In this document: positions 23,945-36,000 of the stretch, piece after piece | Numbering within the stretch: position 1 is the stretch's first letter | How the letters are laid out: every line of letters begins with the position of its first letter | Source: Odontocerum albicorne | Taxonomy: Eukaryota > Arthropoda > Insecta > Trichoptera > Odontoceridae | Assembly: GCA_949825065.1 (NCBI GenBank) | Contig: OX463841.1 | Coordinates: 19,724,479-19,788,478, forward strand | Length of the DNA: 64,000 nt | Reading direction: 5' to 3' | Notes under the pieces: model-generated | Told to the model about the DNA's origin: nothing | The model's input: the letters and a program-made list of their open reading frames with translations, nothing else | Databases searched by the model: none | Made by a program: the position numbers and the translations under genes

Positions 23945-24899
23945 CGAGGCATATCCAGAAAGTAAGTGTACTGAATTTTTGTAGGTTACAATTTTTTTTA
24001 TTTAAACAAAAAAATTACGTGGTTACCGTAGTACATATGTAAGCTATTTTTCGACATAGTCGCCATTCCTCTCAATGCAGGTGGTGAAGCGGGGTATCAA
24101 CTTTTTGATGCCTTCCTCGAAGTAGTTTCCCGCCAACCCTCCGTCAACTTCTCCAACTCCTCCTTTACCTCCTCGTCGGTTGAAAACCTTTTTCCACCCA
24201 TGTGCAGCTTCAGGGAGGTAAAGAGATAGTAATCTGAAGCTGCTAGGTCAGGGGAATGCGCGGGATGGTTCAGGACATCTCATTTAAACGAGGTGAGCAG
24301 TTCCTTCGTGGCGTTGGCCGTGTGTGGTCTGGCATTGTCGTGCAGCAGGCAAACTCCCTTTGTCGGCATGCCTCTCCTCTTGTTCTGAATCGCCCTCCGC
24401 ATTTTTTTTAGGGTCTCACAGTATCTTGCAGAGTTGATGGTCTCCCCTTGAGGCATATATTCAATTAAAATTATGCCTTGACAGTCCCAAAACACGGATG
24501 TCATGATTTTCTTGGCTGAAATTGTGGTTTTGAACTTTTTTGATCATCATGCACAGATGTACGACCGTTTTTAAACTCGCGACACCTCTTGTACACACTC
24601 GTACGATTCATAGCTTTATCACCATATGCAGTTTTCACCTCATTATAAACCTCAACCGGAGGTTTTCCCTTCCAAACGAGATAACGGATGATTCCGCGTA
24701 TTTCGCACTTGGCGGGAGATTGGATTGACATTTTTCACGAAACGTGTTGTCGCGTCGACACTTCTCAACGTACTGACCTCGAACCGGTCTCGTTGCGGAG
24801 GGGAAGGGTCAGGCTACACGGAAGTGTAGCCAACATGTCGAAAATAAAATCCATCCGGTCGTGAGAGCCTCAGTACACTTACTTTCTGGATACGCATAG
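23945..24899 (-). mobile_element. Mariner (CGAGGCATATCC family), internally deleted
   Basis: Ends CGAGGCATATCCAGAAAGTA and TACTTTCTGGATACGC, with TA at 23943-23944 and 24900-24901. 955 bp. Relative to the copy at 43.0-44.3 kb it lacks about 376 bp in the middle of the transposase (junction at about 24540). N-terminal MSIQSPAKCEIRGIIRYLVW (from 24731) and C-terminal LLHDNARPHTANATKELL remain. Not functional. Confidence 0.92.
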
Positions 24900-25034
24900 T
24901 AGATGATGAATTGCTAAACTATAGTTCGGAAATTCTAGGATGAGTCCTGTGACAGCTCACAAATTTGCCCCAATACAACCTTATGTAATGTATTTACCTA
25001 AATAACTTGCTATTTATTAGAATTGAGACTTATA

Positions 25035-26321
25035 TTAGGTCCTTACATATGAAATTGGCGTTTTGTTTGGGAGGAACATAAAGTTGATTTTTTTTTAATA
25101 TAATATATTTATTTAATCAAAGTATGTACCATTGCTATCTATGCACTTTTGCCATCTCATAGGTAGTTCATCGATCCCTTTACTAAAAAAACCATTCGGA
25201 CGGGAATCAATAAAATCTTTGAAGTCGGTTTGGACTGCCCCATCGGAGTTGAATTTTTTCCCTTGCAAGAAGTTATCCAAATTTCGAAAAAAATAGTAAT
25301 CTGTTGGGGCAAGGTCCGGAGAGTACGGTGGATGTCTTAGACATTCCAATTGAAGCTCTTCTAATTTGGTAGCCGTCTGTTGTGCAGTGTGTGGTCTAGC
25401 GTTATCATGAAGCAGCAGTGGCCTAGAGCGATTAACCAGCCTCGGTTGTTTAGCAGCTAGCTTTTCCATCATGGTTTGCAGTTGCTGACAATAGACATCT
25501 GCCGTAATCGTCTGGCCAGATTTAAGAAAGCTGTAGTGAACGACACCAGCACTAGTCCACCAAACGCTCACAAGTAACTTTTTTGGAGTCAATTTTCGCT
25601 TGGGGCATGGTTTGGCTGGTTCGGCAGGGTTCAGTCATTGCGATGAGCGCTTCCGATTATCATACAGGATCCACTTTTCATCACAGGTAATGATTCGATT
25701 CAAAATCCCTTCATTATTGTGCCGGTTGAGTAATGCAACGCAGCAGTCAACGCGCGTTTGTTGATTTGCTTCACTCGATTCGTGAGGTACCCACCTTTCA
25801 AGCTTTTTCACCTTCCCAATTTGCTTCAAGTGGATTAAAACAGTTTTATCACTAACACCGCAGCCTGCAGCTAACTCGGACGTGGTTTGCGATGGATCCG
25901 CTTCCACAATAGCCTTCAATTGTTCATTATCAACTTTGGTCTCCGGCCGTCCACGGGGCTTTTTCTGCAGGTCGAAATTTCCAGAACGAAAACGTTGGAA
26001 CCAAAAACGCACTGTGTTTTCTTTTGCGGCACCGTCGCCATACACATCATTAATCCTTCGAGCCGTTTCTGCAGCACTGGTGCCACGGTGGAACTCGTAC
26101 TCGTAAATAACGCGATATTTCAAGTTTTCCATTTTGTAAACTGAGTGACGCAAAGAAAAAAAACAATTGAGGAAAAAACAAATGAATTATAATTTTCGAA
26201 ACACAAATACTTGAGTAAATAGCTGTATAAATTTGAATTTGGAATTCCTAACCAAAGAGAAGATATTTGAGATCAAAGTTGCCAGTACGGCTAAACGCCA
26301 ATTTCATATGTAAGGACCTAA
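25035..26321 (-). mobile_element. Mariner (TTAGGTCC family), copy 2
   Basis: 1287 bp, ends TTAGGTCCTTACATATG and CATATGTAAGGACCTAA. TA at 25033-25034; the other side shares the TA at 26322-26323 with the next copy. Nearly full length with a single coding lesion. Confidence 0.97.
25113..26132 (-). pseudogene. Mariner transposase with one nonsense codon
   Basis: From ATG at 26132 to a stop at 25113, 339 codons in one frame. The only disabling change seen is a TGG-to-TGA in SSQ-W-LNPAEP at 25635-25637. Domains: N-terminal helix-turn-helix pair (to about residue 110), WVPHE linker, then the DD34D catalytic core with TCDEKW, LLHDNARPH and PYSPDLAPTDYYFF. Length is normal for mariner (about 340-350 aa). 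Confidence 0.95.
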
Positions 26322-26323
26322 TA

Positions 26324-27607
26324 TTAGGTCCTTACATATGAAATTGGCATTTTGCCGTACTGGCAACTTTGATCTCAAATATCTTCTCTTTGGTTAGGAA
26401 TTCCAAATTAAAATTTATACAGCTATTTACTCAAGTATTTGTGTTTCGAAAATTATAATTCATTTGTTTTTTCCTCAATTGTTTTTTTTCTTTGCGTCAC
26501 TCAGTTTACAAAATGGAAAACTTGAAATATCGCGTTATTTACGAGTACGAGTTCCACCGTGGCACCAGTGCTGCAGAAACGGCTCGAAGGATTAATGATG
26601 TGTATGGCGACGGTGCCGCAAAAGAAAACACAGTGCGTTTTTGGTTCCAACGTTTTCGTTCTGGAAATTTCGACCTGCAGAAAAAGCCCCGTGGACGGCC
26701 GGAGACCAAAGTTGATAATGAAGAATTGAAGGCTATTGTGGAAGCGGATCCATCGCAAACCACGTCCGAGTTAGCTGCAGGCTGCGGTGTTAGTGATAAA
26801 ACTGTTTTAATCCACTTGAAGCAAATTGGGAAGATGAAAAAGCTTGAAAGGTGGGTACCTCACGAATTGAGTGAAGCAAATCAACAAACGCGCATTGACT
26901 GCTGCGTTGCATTACTCAACCGGCACAATAATGAAGGGATTTTGAATCGAATCATTACCTGTGATGAAAAGTGGATCCTGTATGATAATCGGAAGCGCTC
27001 ATCGCAATGGTTGAACCCTGCCGAACCAGCCAAACCATGCCCCAAGCGAAAATTGACTCCAAAAAAGTTACTTGTGAGCGTTTGGTGGACTAGTGCTGGT
27101 GTCGTTCACTACAGCTTTCTTAAATCTGGCCAGACGATTACGGCATATCTATTGTCAGCAACTGCAAACCATGATGGAAAAGCTAGCTGCTAAACAACCG
27201 AGGCTGGTTAATCGCTCTAGGCCACTGCTGCTTCATGATAACGCTAGACCACACACTGCACAACAGACGGCTACCAAATTAGAAGAGCTTCAATTGGAAT
27301 GTCTAAGACATCCACCGTACTCTCCGGACCTTGCCCCAACAGATTACTATTTTTTTCGAAATTTGGATAACTTTTTGCAAGGGAAAAAATTCAACTCCGA
27401 TGGGGCAGTCCAAACCGACTTCAAAGATTTTATTGATTCCCGTCCGAATGGTTTTTTTAGTAAAGGGATCGATGAACTACCTATGAGATGGCAAAAGTGC
27501 ATAGATAGCAATGGTACATACTTTGATTAAATAAATATATTATATTAAAAAAAATCAACTTTATGTTCCTCCCAAACAAAACGCCAATTTCATATGTAAG
27601 GACCTAA
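26324..27607 (+). mobile_element. Mariner (TTAGGTCC family), copy 3, head to head with copy 2
   Basis: 1284 bp, same ends as copy 2 in the opposite orientation. TA at 26322-26323 and 27608-27609. Only one TA separates the two elements. Confidence 0.97.
26513..27530 (+). pseudogene. Mariner transposase with one 2-bp deletion
   Basis: ATG at 26513. The frame is intact to ITAYLLS near 27145, where two bases are missing compared with copy 2 (ITADVYCQQ). The remainder is open in another frame to the stop at 27530, including LLHDNARPHT and PYSPDLAPTDYYFF. Apart from this it appears full length. Confidence 0.95.
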
Positions 27608-27879
27608 TATTAAAGTTGATAAAATAATTAAAATTACTGAACATCGTTGCAAGGTTGTATTGGGGCAAATTTGTGAGCTGTCACAGGACTCATCCTAGAA
27701 TTTCCGAACTATAAGAGTGTTTCTTTTTACCATTTATAAACACCTGTCACTTCAAAAGTATATCCCCATCAAAAGTATATTAAACACTTATTCAAAACAA
27801 TTGGAAATATGTACATATAAGATACTTTTTCTAATAGTAAGAAAATTACTTATATATACGAGTATATCTTCAGACACAA

Positions 27880-28165
27880 CAGTAGCCTATAACCTCCTCG
27901 ATACGGCTGAGACACTGAAGGCCAAGAGCTATCCTGTTGTCACCCACTATACTCCATAATTCCAATGCTCATCTTACATCATCCACTGGCCTAGCATGGA
28001 AATACGAGGAGTGCTGGGCTGTGAACTGACCTAAATGGAGATGTCTTGTTGGATCCCTGTGTTCCTGAGGGGGAGTTTCTGTTTATATTAGGTTAGGAAA
28101 AATATCTTGAGTACAATTTGGTTGTATGGTGCCATTTAAGCCCCTTAAGCTATGCGGGATTTTAA
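27880..28165. other. Unassigned, GC-richer stretch
   Basis: 27885-28080 is noticeably richer in GC than its surroundings and carries short open segments (YNLLDTAETLKAKSYPVVTH), but I recognise no family. It may be a decayed retroelement. Confidence 0.3.
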
Positions 28166-29770
28166 GAGATTTGAATAAGGCACGAGATTGTTCAAGAAAA
28201 AATTTAAACTATGAATGCACTGAGAAACTTTGTGACATGATTTCAGGACCCAGGAGTAAAAGCAATAGCAATTGATGAGAGCACAGATACAACTCCATTT
28301 GCAGTGTTTTTATTATACATGGAGTAAAAGCTAATTTCGACATTGAAGAAATTCACTCAATTAATACCTATAAAGGACACTACCACAGAAGCAAACATTT
28401 TTGAAGCATTGCTAGTGTACTACAGACCTGAAACTGAATCTATCAAAGCTAGTATCCATAACAACTGATGGAGCAGCAGTCAAGGCTAGACAAAATAAAG
28501 GTGTCATGGCCCTGCTGCAAACGCACATGGAGGGCCTCAGGATGAAACAGAACGTCAGAAAAGTGTACTGCATAATCCACCAGGAAGTATTACGTTTCAA
28601 GTCCTTAAATTTGAAGGGCGTGATGGACTTAGTTGTTAAAGTAGTAAACTTGATCCATTCAGTTTCAACAACTTCTGTCAGAAAGAGAATCAGTATTGTT
28701 ACCTGCTTTACTTCTCAGACCTTTGCTGGGTCGAGGTTGTTGAAGTCGAGGCGCTATGCTAGCTAGAGTGTATACATTGTGAGAAGAAATAGCTCATAGT
28801 TTGGTGAGAAGAAATAGCTAATAGCTAACTGAAATTAGTTTCGCATTTTTAGGACAAATTCAAATGCAAAATTGCACTAAATGCTCATAAATGGTGTTTT
28901 TTTATATTTCTCGGTATCTCCGCAATCTCTCATGTCACAGAATGGTGGTTATTCTCGATTAGTCATCATCAGTGGTTATCGGCTTTCCAAAGTGGACACC
29001 ATGTTCAAGTGTCATATCACTATCACGGATTTTTTATACTACATTTGACATACACGATTGCTTACTGCATTATCGCCATATACTGTACATATTTTTTTCT
29101 GGTTCCTGTTGCATTTTGTCCTTTGCAGTAGTAAAAAAGCATCTTATTTTTTCCATTTAAAAAAAAAACACCCAAACAATTTAGGTAAATAATGCGCTAA
29201 ACAATTACTTTTCATAATAATGTACATTCAGCATGTTTGGAATGAAGTTAACAATGAAAATGTTGTCCTAATGACATCTATCAGAGAAATAAGTAACTAC
29301 TTCCTGTACACTCGAATAAATTTCTATGAATTTCACAGAATTTCGCCACCTCAAATAGCATTTCTAATGGATTTAACATCCTATTTGAACTTGAATTTGC
29401 AGCTTCATGAAAAAAATCAGCTAATATACGACATGTGGAGATACGTTAGCGCGTTCAAAATAAAACTACGAATGTAGGAATGACGACTTGAGAAAGCAAA
29501 CTACACTCATTTCCCTATTCTGGAGAAGACCAATCCAAAAAAACAGCAACATATTTGCGAGTAATACACAATTTAAGGACTACATTTTCCTCCTGTTTCG
29601 CTGACATTTGTTCAGACACAAATTATTTTAAACAGTTTGGCAGCCTGTTTGATGTGGAAGTGAACTTGATACCAGAAAATGTTCAAATGGAGCTATTAAG
29701 ATTCTGCTTTGAAGTTCAATGGGTATACATTAAATCAATAACAAATGGAGTAATTGAAAAATATTGAAAT
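28166..29770 (+). pseudogene. hAT transposase pseudogene (ZBED5/GTF2IRD2-like)
   Basis: Scattered plus-strand frames give IAIDESTDTTPFAVFLLYM, PIKDTTTEANIFEAL, KVYCIIHQEVLRFKSLNLKG, then after an interruption IAFLMDLTSYLNLNLQLHEK, LIYDMWRYVSAFKIKLRM and FADICSDTNYFKQFGSLFDV. Order and motifs follow the hAT-type proteins related to ZBED5 and GTF2I-repeat proteins. There are many stops and frameshifts. A mariner-derived MITE at about 28960-29305 interrupts it. Confidence 0.8.
28960..29305 (-). mobile_element. Mariner-derived MITE (TTGTCCGGAAAGTA family), copy in the hAT pseudogene
   Basis: In reverse orientation it matches the copies at 37.3, 53.8 and 56.9 kb: GTTTGGAATGAAGTTAACAA, CATCTATCAGAGAAATAAG. 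Only part of the element is present. Confidence 0.7.
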
Positions 29771-29873
29771 ATATTTTTAACATCTTTATTTTCGCAAATT
29801 CAGAAATATAAAATCATGAGACATGCAGAGAAATTTTTGAAATCCTCAAAAATGATCAGTATTATACAAAAGA

Positions 29874-30141
29874 AATCTAGATTATCACAATTCTTGTTAT
29901 CAAAGTTAAACAATCTACATAAACTAAATCAATGAATCGAAATCTAGATTATCACAATTCTTGTTATCAAAGTTAAACAATCTACATAAACTAAATCAAT
30001 GAATCTCAATCTAGATTATCACAATTCTTGTTATCAAAGTTAAACAATCTACATAAACTAAATCAATGAATCGAAATCTAGATTATCACAATTCTTATTA
30101 TCAAAGTTAAACAATCTACATAAACTAAATCAATGAATCTC
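29874..30141. repeat. 67-bp tandem repeat, 4 copies
   Basis: AATCTAGATTATCACAATTC starts at 29874, 29941, 30008 and 30075. Copies end alternately in ATGAATCGA and ATGAATCTC, suggesting a 134-bp higher-order duplication. Confidence 0.93.
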
Positions 30142-30559
30142 AATTTTATTAACATACAAGGAACTTCAATTCAAAAGAAAAATCAATTCATGTAAACGTT
30201 GGTTTGTTCCTTGACACATTTCATTGACGATATGTATGAAAGAAGGTGGAATGAAAACATCATAACCTGACATAAAACATGTGTAAAATCCTTGCTTATT
30301 TTCAAACAAGACAGATGCAAATACATAAATGATTCAAATTCATAAAAACTGGAACAGGTTGATGAGCTCTGTTCCAGTTTGTTTACATGTGATGGTCGAG
30401 ATTAAAGGGTCATTGAAAGTAAGGCAATGACAGAGAACAAGGTAAATGGCGCATATAATGTAATATGCAAAAACTACACTATATCAAAAGTAGCAAAAAT
30501 GACAATCCACAAAGATAAGGATTGTAAAAGCAGGTTGAGTAAGTAAAAAGGATATATGA

Positions 30560-31015
30560 CAGTATGGTTGAAGTGCACGTTAATAGCAGCACATCACTTT
30601 GGACCAAGAAAATGGACAAGCACTTGGGACAATTCTAAATTAAATATGATTAAAGTATATATGTGTAGGTTCATCAAAGCCTATGGGCATTCTTAAACAG
30701 AAACATCTTAAACCACTGCTTAACTTATTGGGATTACAATTTTGTTTTCTTTACTTCAAATTCATTCAAACCTCATCGATATGTGTTGTTGGAGGCAGTT
30801 TATATTCCATGGGCATCCAGAATTAATCAACCGATAATTGAAGAGCTCAGAGTTGAGACGCATATCTCTGTGCTGTCAAAAAAGGATCTTATAATATTTT
30901 GGACGCACAGCATAGAGAGAGAGAGGAACATCCTGAGTGGTGGATTCTGGTTAGAAGTGTGAAAGCAAAAAAAGCTGGGTCAAACAGCCATCCAATAGTG
31001 AACATGTGAAGAAAG
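30560..31015 (+). mobile_element. LINE 3' fragment
   Basis: Broken translation ASRINQPIIEELRVETHISV then LSKKDLIIFWTHSIERERN resembles the RLSTLCQRRIL-FFGHIARRE motif near the end of insect RTE-type LINEs. Confidence 0.55.
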
Positions 31016-32754
31016 CAGATGTTTATTTCTAGAGGCATTGCATATGACAGGAGATGGCTTATTCTGGAGAGGAATGGTTAATTAACATAATCACAATCAT
31101 CGGAATTTAGAGAAAGTCCAAGAAAACTTCATGAAATATAACGTTAAGTCTTGACATCGCTAACAATACTAGTTGTCTAGTAATGCTTGCTCAAGATTTT
31201 GATGCCTTGGGTTTGATTTACAGCAGTTTAGGGCAAATGATTTTGTTTACAGACCTTATTTATTATAATGAATTTATGCATATAATAGCACAAAACTGAA
31301 CTAAAATTCTAAAAGTGTTCTTAAGGTAATGTATATCACAAAAGAGCGCCGAATAATCATCATCATTGCATGCTCTATTTTAGGTGAGAATATGATCAAT
31401 TCAGGAGAAAATATTACATCAGTGAAAATTTTAATAAAATACTAAATTTGAAACCTTATAGTTATAAACTCAAAAAGTCAATTAGAAACAGAAACATCAA
31501 ATACCAAGTCAGAAAACTTAAAATAAAGTCTACTTACTACATATTTACTAATCAGTCAAAAATGCCTGTTTAAATATTATAAAATAAGCTAAAATATACT
31601 TATTAATTAAAATATACATGTCATTAAAAACATTTTATTATAAAGACAAAGCACATAATAAGGCATGTTTCACATTCTTTTAGAAAGTTTACATAACATC
31701 TTAATATAAAAATATAATTAGTTTTGAGTTAATTTGTATAAAAAGTCTTTGTATGCGTGAAAAACCTATATTGTCATGCAAAATGCAAATATTACCATCT
31801 TAGTTTAAGCTACTTTCTTTTAAATTTAAATAACCATTATAAAATATTATATATATGCAGGTATCACTTGCTTTATGCGATTAATTGGTTCTATGAAAAA
31901 CCGCAGAACTAGAAAAAAGTGTCGAGTTAATTGAATTTAATCTTAAAACAAATATATTGAAATACGCATAACACAGCCTAGAAGCTCTATAGCGTTAATG
32001 AGACTGAATAATATATGTTGGGCAAAATTCAAATTGATTTATATAATTTTATTTAAATCGCGTTATAGTGAAATTCTGTAAAATGGGATTGCTTATGACT
32101 AGAGATAAATTGAAATAAATATTTTTTGTTAAATCATTAACAAATCATTTATTTAAGTATATTGACATAATATCATTTTAACACTTATGATTTTATTTAT
32201 CATAAATCAAAAATGAATGTAATTGAAGAGGTTTCCATTTGAAGTAATATAAGCCCGATTAAGCTGATTTAAAAAACCATATAACTAATTTTCGCTAAAA
32301 ACTAAGATTACAATAATTTGCATTTGACACAACTATATATGGTGCTTTAAAACTCTTTATTTACTAAAGAGAATAAAACCTATTTTGATAACATTTGAGT
32401 TGACAAGGACATGTATTCGGAAAAATTAACTACTTAAGTATTATTGTAACTAGTTATTGTGTAAATAAGTTTTGACACTTAAAAACACATTACAAAGTTG
32501 ATAGTAATTTTAAACATAGATTTAAAGTTTTGCAAAAAAATTCCCATATCAAAAATAAAGAGTTACTGAATTATTTATATTGACGTATCTAGGATAAAAT
32601 ATCTATTATGTGTAAATTGTATTTTATGGTATAAATTATTTAAAATTAAGAAGAAGAAAAGTCAATCAAATTATAGAGATCAACAATGGCTTTAAAAAAC
32701 TCAAATCGACTATAAATTATGTCAAGAAAATAAAATTCTTATATCACTAAAATA
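31016..32754. other. Gene-free AT-rich intergenic stretch downstream of CDC6
   Basis: About 1.7 kb with no recognised gene, transposon end or tandem repeat. Confidence 0.45.
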
Positions 32755-32878
32755 TTTATTTTAATTGTAAAGCTTACTTTTCAAAAATAAATAAAAACAT
32801 AACATTCTAAATAAGTCAATATGTAAAACTTAATGTTCAAAGAGTAAAACATTAACAAACTTTGGTAATCTTTTTTTC

Positions 32879-33095
32879 CTACCCTAAACATGCGACGTCA
32901 TTCAATATATCTGAAATCATTTGTTTATCGCTCAAAGCATTAGTGACCTCTCCTTCGTCCCATTGTAAAACGACTTTATGTGTTCTCGGTTCCTTTTTAC
33001 CACAGACACGAAGTATACCACGTGTTTCTACAAGACCACATAATCCAACAAACTCAGTGCTGTCCACAGCGAGAATATTTCTTTTCTTGCAAACT
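32879..33095 (-). CDS. Cdc6: CDC6 exon 7 (C-terminus and stop)
   Basis: Encodes VCKKRNILAVDSTEFVGL, then GLVETRGILRV, and ends NDVACLG with a TAG at 32879-32881. GL-E-RGIL is a conserved signature of the CDC6 winged helix. The acceptor TTTTTCAG ends at 33096. A possible AATAAA polyadenylation signal lies on the minus strand at 32760-32755, about 120 nt past the stop. Confidence 0.92.
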
Positions 33096-36000
33096 CTGAA
33101 AAAGTAAAAATGACCACTTATAACTTATTACTAATTATAATAGTCAATTGGTACCAAAAAATATTTACATTGAAAGAATTAATCATTTACTGTTTGTTAC
33201 ATTTTATTATTATATATGAGTTTGAATATATAATAGTTTCAAGGAGATATTATATAATACAATGCTACCAAGTCTTGCCACATGGTGAATTTTAATTTCG
33301 CAACTAATGATAAAGGTTTTATAGCTATGAATTCACCAAATTGTCAAATTAGATGATATATATACGAGGGTCATCCAGAAAGTAAGGTTAAAACATTTAT
33401 GTAGTATCGAAAAATGCTTGTATTTAATTGAAATTCACAGGATACTTCACAAATATATTAAACTATTTTTCAACATAATCGCCGTCGAGATCGAGACATT
33501 TCTGTAGTCGGGGCACCAGCTTTTGTATGCCAGTGTCATAGACCTCCGCCGCCAGCTCTTTCAGCCACTACTTCACAGCTTCCTCGACCTCTTGATCGTT
33601 GGAAAATTGTTGGGGTGTAGTGAGACACCCACGTCTCATCCCCCGTCACGATAGTCCAGAAAAGCTTCTCCCTCCTGTGCAAAACAATCCAAAAATTCAC
33701 ACGCGGCGGTCACGCGATTTTGATGGTGCTCCGGTGTGAGCATTCTGGGCACCCATTTCGCACACAACTTCTTGTAACCAAGTTTTTCCATCACCAAGGA
33801 GACTTCGAGAAATGTCAGGAAATTCTTCGTGAAGGTCATCAAGCGTCACACGGCGGTCATTTCACACTTGTTCTTAATTTTTTTGCACAAGTTCGTCAGA
33901 AATCACTGCCTTGCCTCGTCGTATCAGTACGGCCTTCTCTGAATCGAATGGCACAATCGAACCCACTTCGTGACATGTTGTCGACTCATCACATCACTAC
34001 CATAAACTTCCATGAGCTTCCGATGGATATTCGCGGCGGTATACCGCGCGGATCTCGCACGGACGGGAGATGGCGGGAGCGCGCGACGACCTCTCCATCG
34101 GAAGAATTTACTGACTGAACAAAATGGCCGACAAACTCGCGGGACCAAAAAAATTACCGTTAGGATCCCCCCTACACGCCAGGTGCGCCAACTTCGAAAC
34201 AAAAAATTCCCCCCGGCCTCAGGAGCCCTTGTAACCTTACTTTCTAGATGACCCTCGGATATATCAATATTTTTAGCTAATAAAATGTGGAAAGTATTCA
34301 AAAATGGTGAGAGGGAAATGGTGTTAAATGTTGAAAAATATAACAGAAAGGAAAAACAAAATAATGGCCCAATAATTCTATTTGAAAACATTCTTTCTCG
34401 TATTACTGAAATTCATGTAGTGCTGCCAGATTAATATTTATAAGAAACTAATTTCATATATTATTAAAAAGTTAGTTTTTTAACTGTATTTTTCACAAAA
34501 ATATTAATAATTCCTCACTCTATTGATTTTAGACATACTTTTCTTTCTTAAATCGATGATATAATTTTCTTTCTTAAAGTTTCTTAAATCTTTTGTTTGT
34601 AACAACTCACTTTCTTAATGCAGCCAAACCATATCAAAATTTCTTTCTCAATTCTACGAATGATATCCATCTCCAAAAAAGAGTTATCCTTACCTGTTCA
34701 TTTGTTATTATATCAAACATTGCAATACCAGATATTCTATACAAGGTACACATTTCCACCGCATTTATTCTTCACTTACATACATCAAGGTTGGTTTAAA
34801 CATATCAGTAATTTTGACATACCTTTTATAAACATCATGAAGTCTCCCAATAGTTATGTCCTTATTTTTTCCTTTGCTTAACATCAAAAGAAGTGAACAA
34901 ATGAGAAGTTTTTGTTGCAGGGGGAAACTTTCATCGATGTCTGTTTCTAGTTTTTGTGAAGCTCCATATACATCGTTCAGTACTGACATAACTTGTTTCA
35001 ATTCAACATTAGAGTTTGCGTTACATTTTCTTTCTGATGGAATTTTGGAAGAGGCGAGTTCAACCACACGTCTTCCTATATCCAAAGCTCTCCTGATATC
35101 ACCGCAAATAGCAGCAACTTTACCTGTAATTTGAATGTTGTTCATTAATGTAAATAAATTTGGATCCAGAGTTATACCACATCAACTCGACATACGCTTT
35201 CCACCATACCCTTTTAGATTTTCTTCATTTTTGGTTTAGTTTGTACAAATGGAGAACACAAAAAAATTTATTTTTTAAGAAGTATTTTTTATAATTGTTT
35301 GAAAAATCTAAAAAATTGTGTGTTTTAGAAATACATAATGGCAAATAATTCCTAAGGCCGTGGCCACACCAAAGTACTTCGCTAGGTGATACGTGACTAA
35401 TGACTAATATATTACATGCATGGCCACACCAGTGCTTCGCACAAATTCATTTGACATTTGGGAGCAGTTGAATCAACAAACGATGCCACACTCAAAACTA
35501 AGCAATTTCATTACAACTTACCTTATCTTTATTTACTTCCTGTGCAACTTCATTCCAAATGATTTTATTACAGGTACATTTTTGTATAAATCGCTCGATG
35601 GGTTGCACAAAGGCTCCCTTTTATACACAGCTGTTATTGAAACTTCCACCATTTTGTAAAATCACGGTGACGCAATAAAATTAATTAAATTAATTTTATT
35701 GTCACCGTGATTTTACAAAATGGTGGAAGTTTAAATAACAGCTGTGTATAAAAGGGAGCCTTTGTGCAACCCATCGAGCGATTTATACAAAAATGTACCT
35801 GTAATAAAATCATTTGGAATGAAGTTGCACAGGAAGTAAATAAAGATAAGGTAAGTTGTAATGAAATTGCTTAGTTTTGAGTGTGGCATCGTTTGTTGAT
35901 TCAACTGCTCCCAAATGTCAAATGAATTTGTGCGAAGCACTGGTGTGGCCATGCATGTAATATATTAGTCATTAGTCACGTATCGCCTAGCGAAGCACTT

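Larger units (their letters stand above)
24922..27711. mobile_element. MITE with about 60-bp inverted ends, split by two mariners
   Basis: The left end TAGTTCGGAAATTCTAGG at 24922 and its inverted copy ending at 27711 are flanked by TA. The shared terminal sequence runs on through GATGAGTCCTGTGACAGCTC and AATTTGCCCCAATACAACC. The original element was only about 210 bp; the rest is two mariners. A related uninterrupted copy lies at 10535. Confidence 0.9.

Noticed and set aside
25035..27607. Functional mariner
   Set aside because: Both copies carry a disabling lesion in the transposase; ends are intact, so they could at most be mobilised by an enzyme from elsewhere.
34012..34251. GC-rich open frames at 33.7-34.4 kb as a host gene
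   Set aside because: They lie within the decayed mariner in CDC6 intron 6, and minus-strand transposase relics explain them.
35420..35952. Two identical 73-79 codon proteins on opposite strands
   Set aside because: They are antisense shadows of the MADF exon in the two arms of the palindrome.
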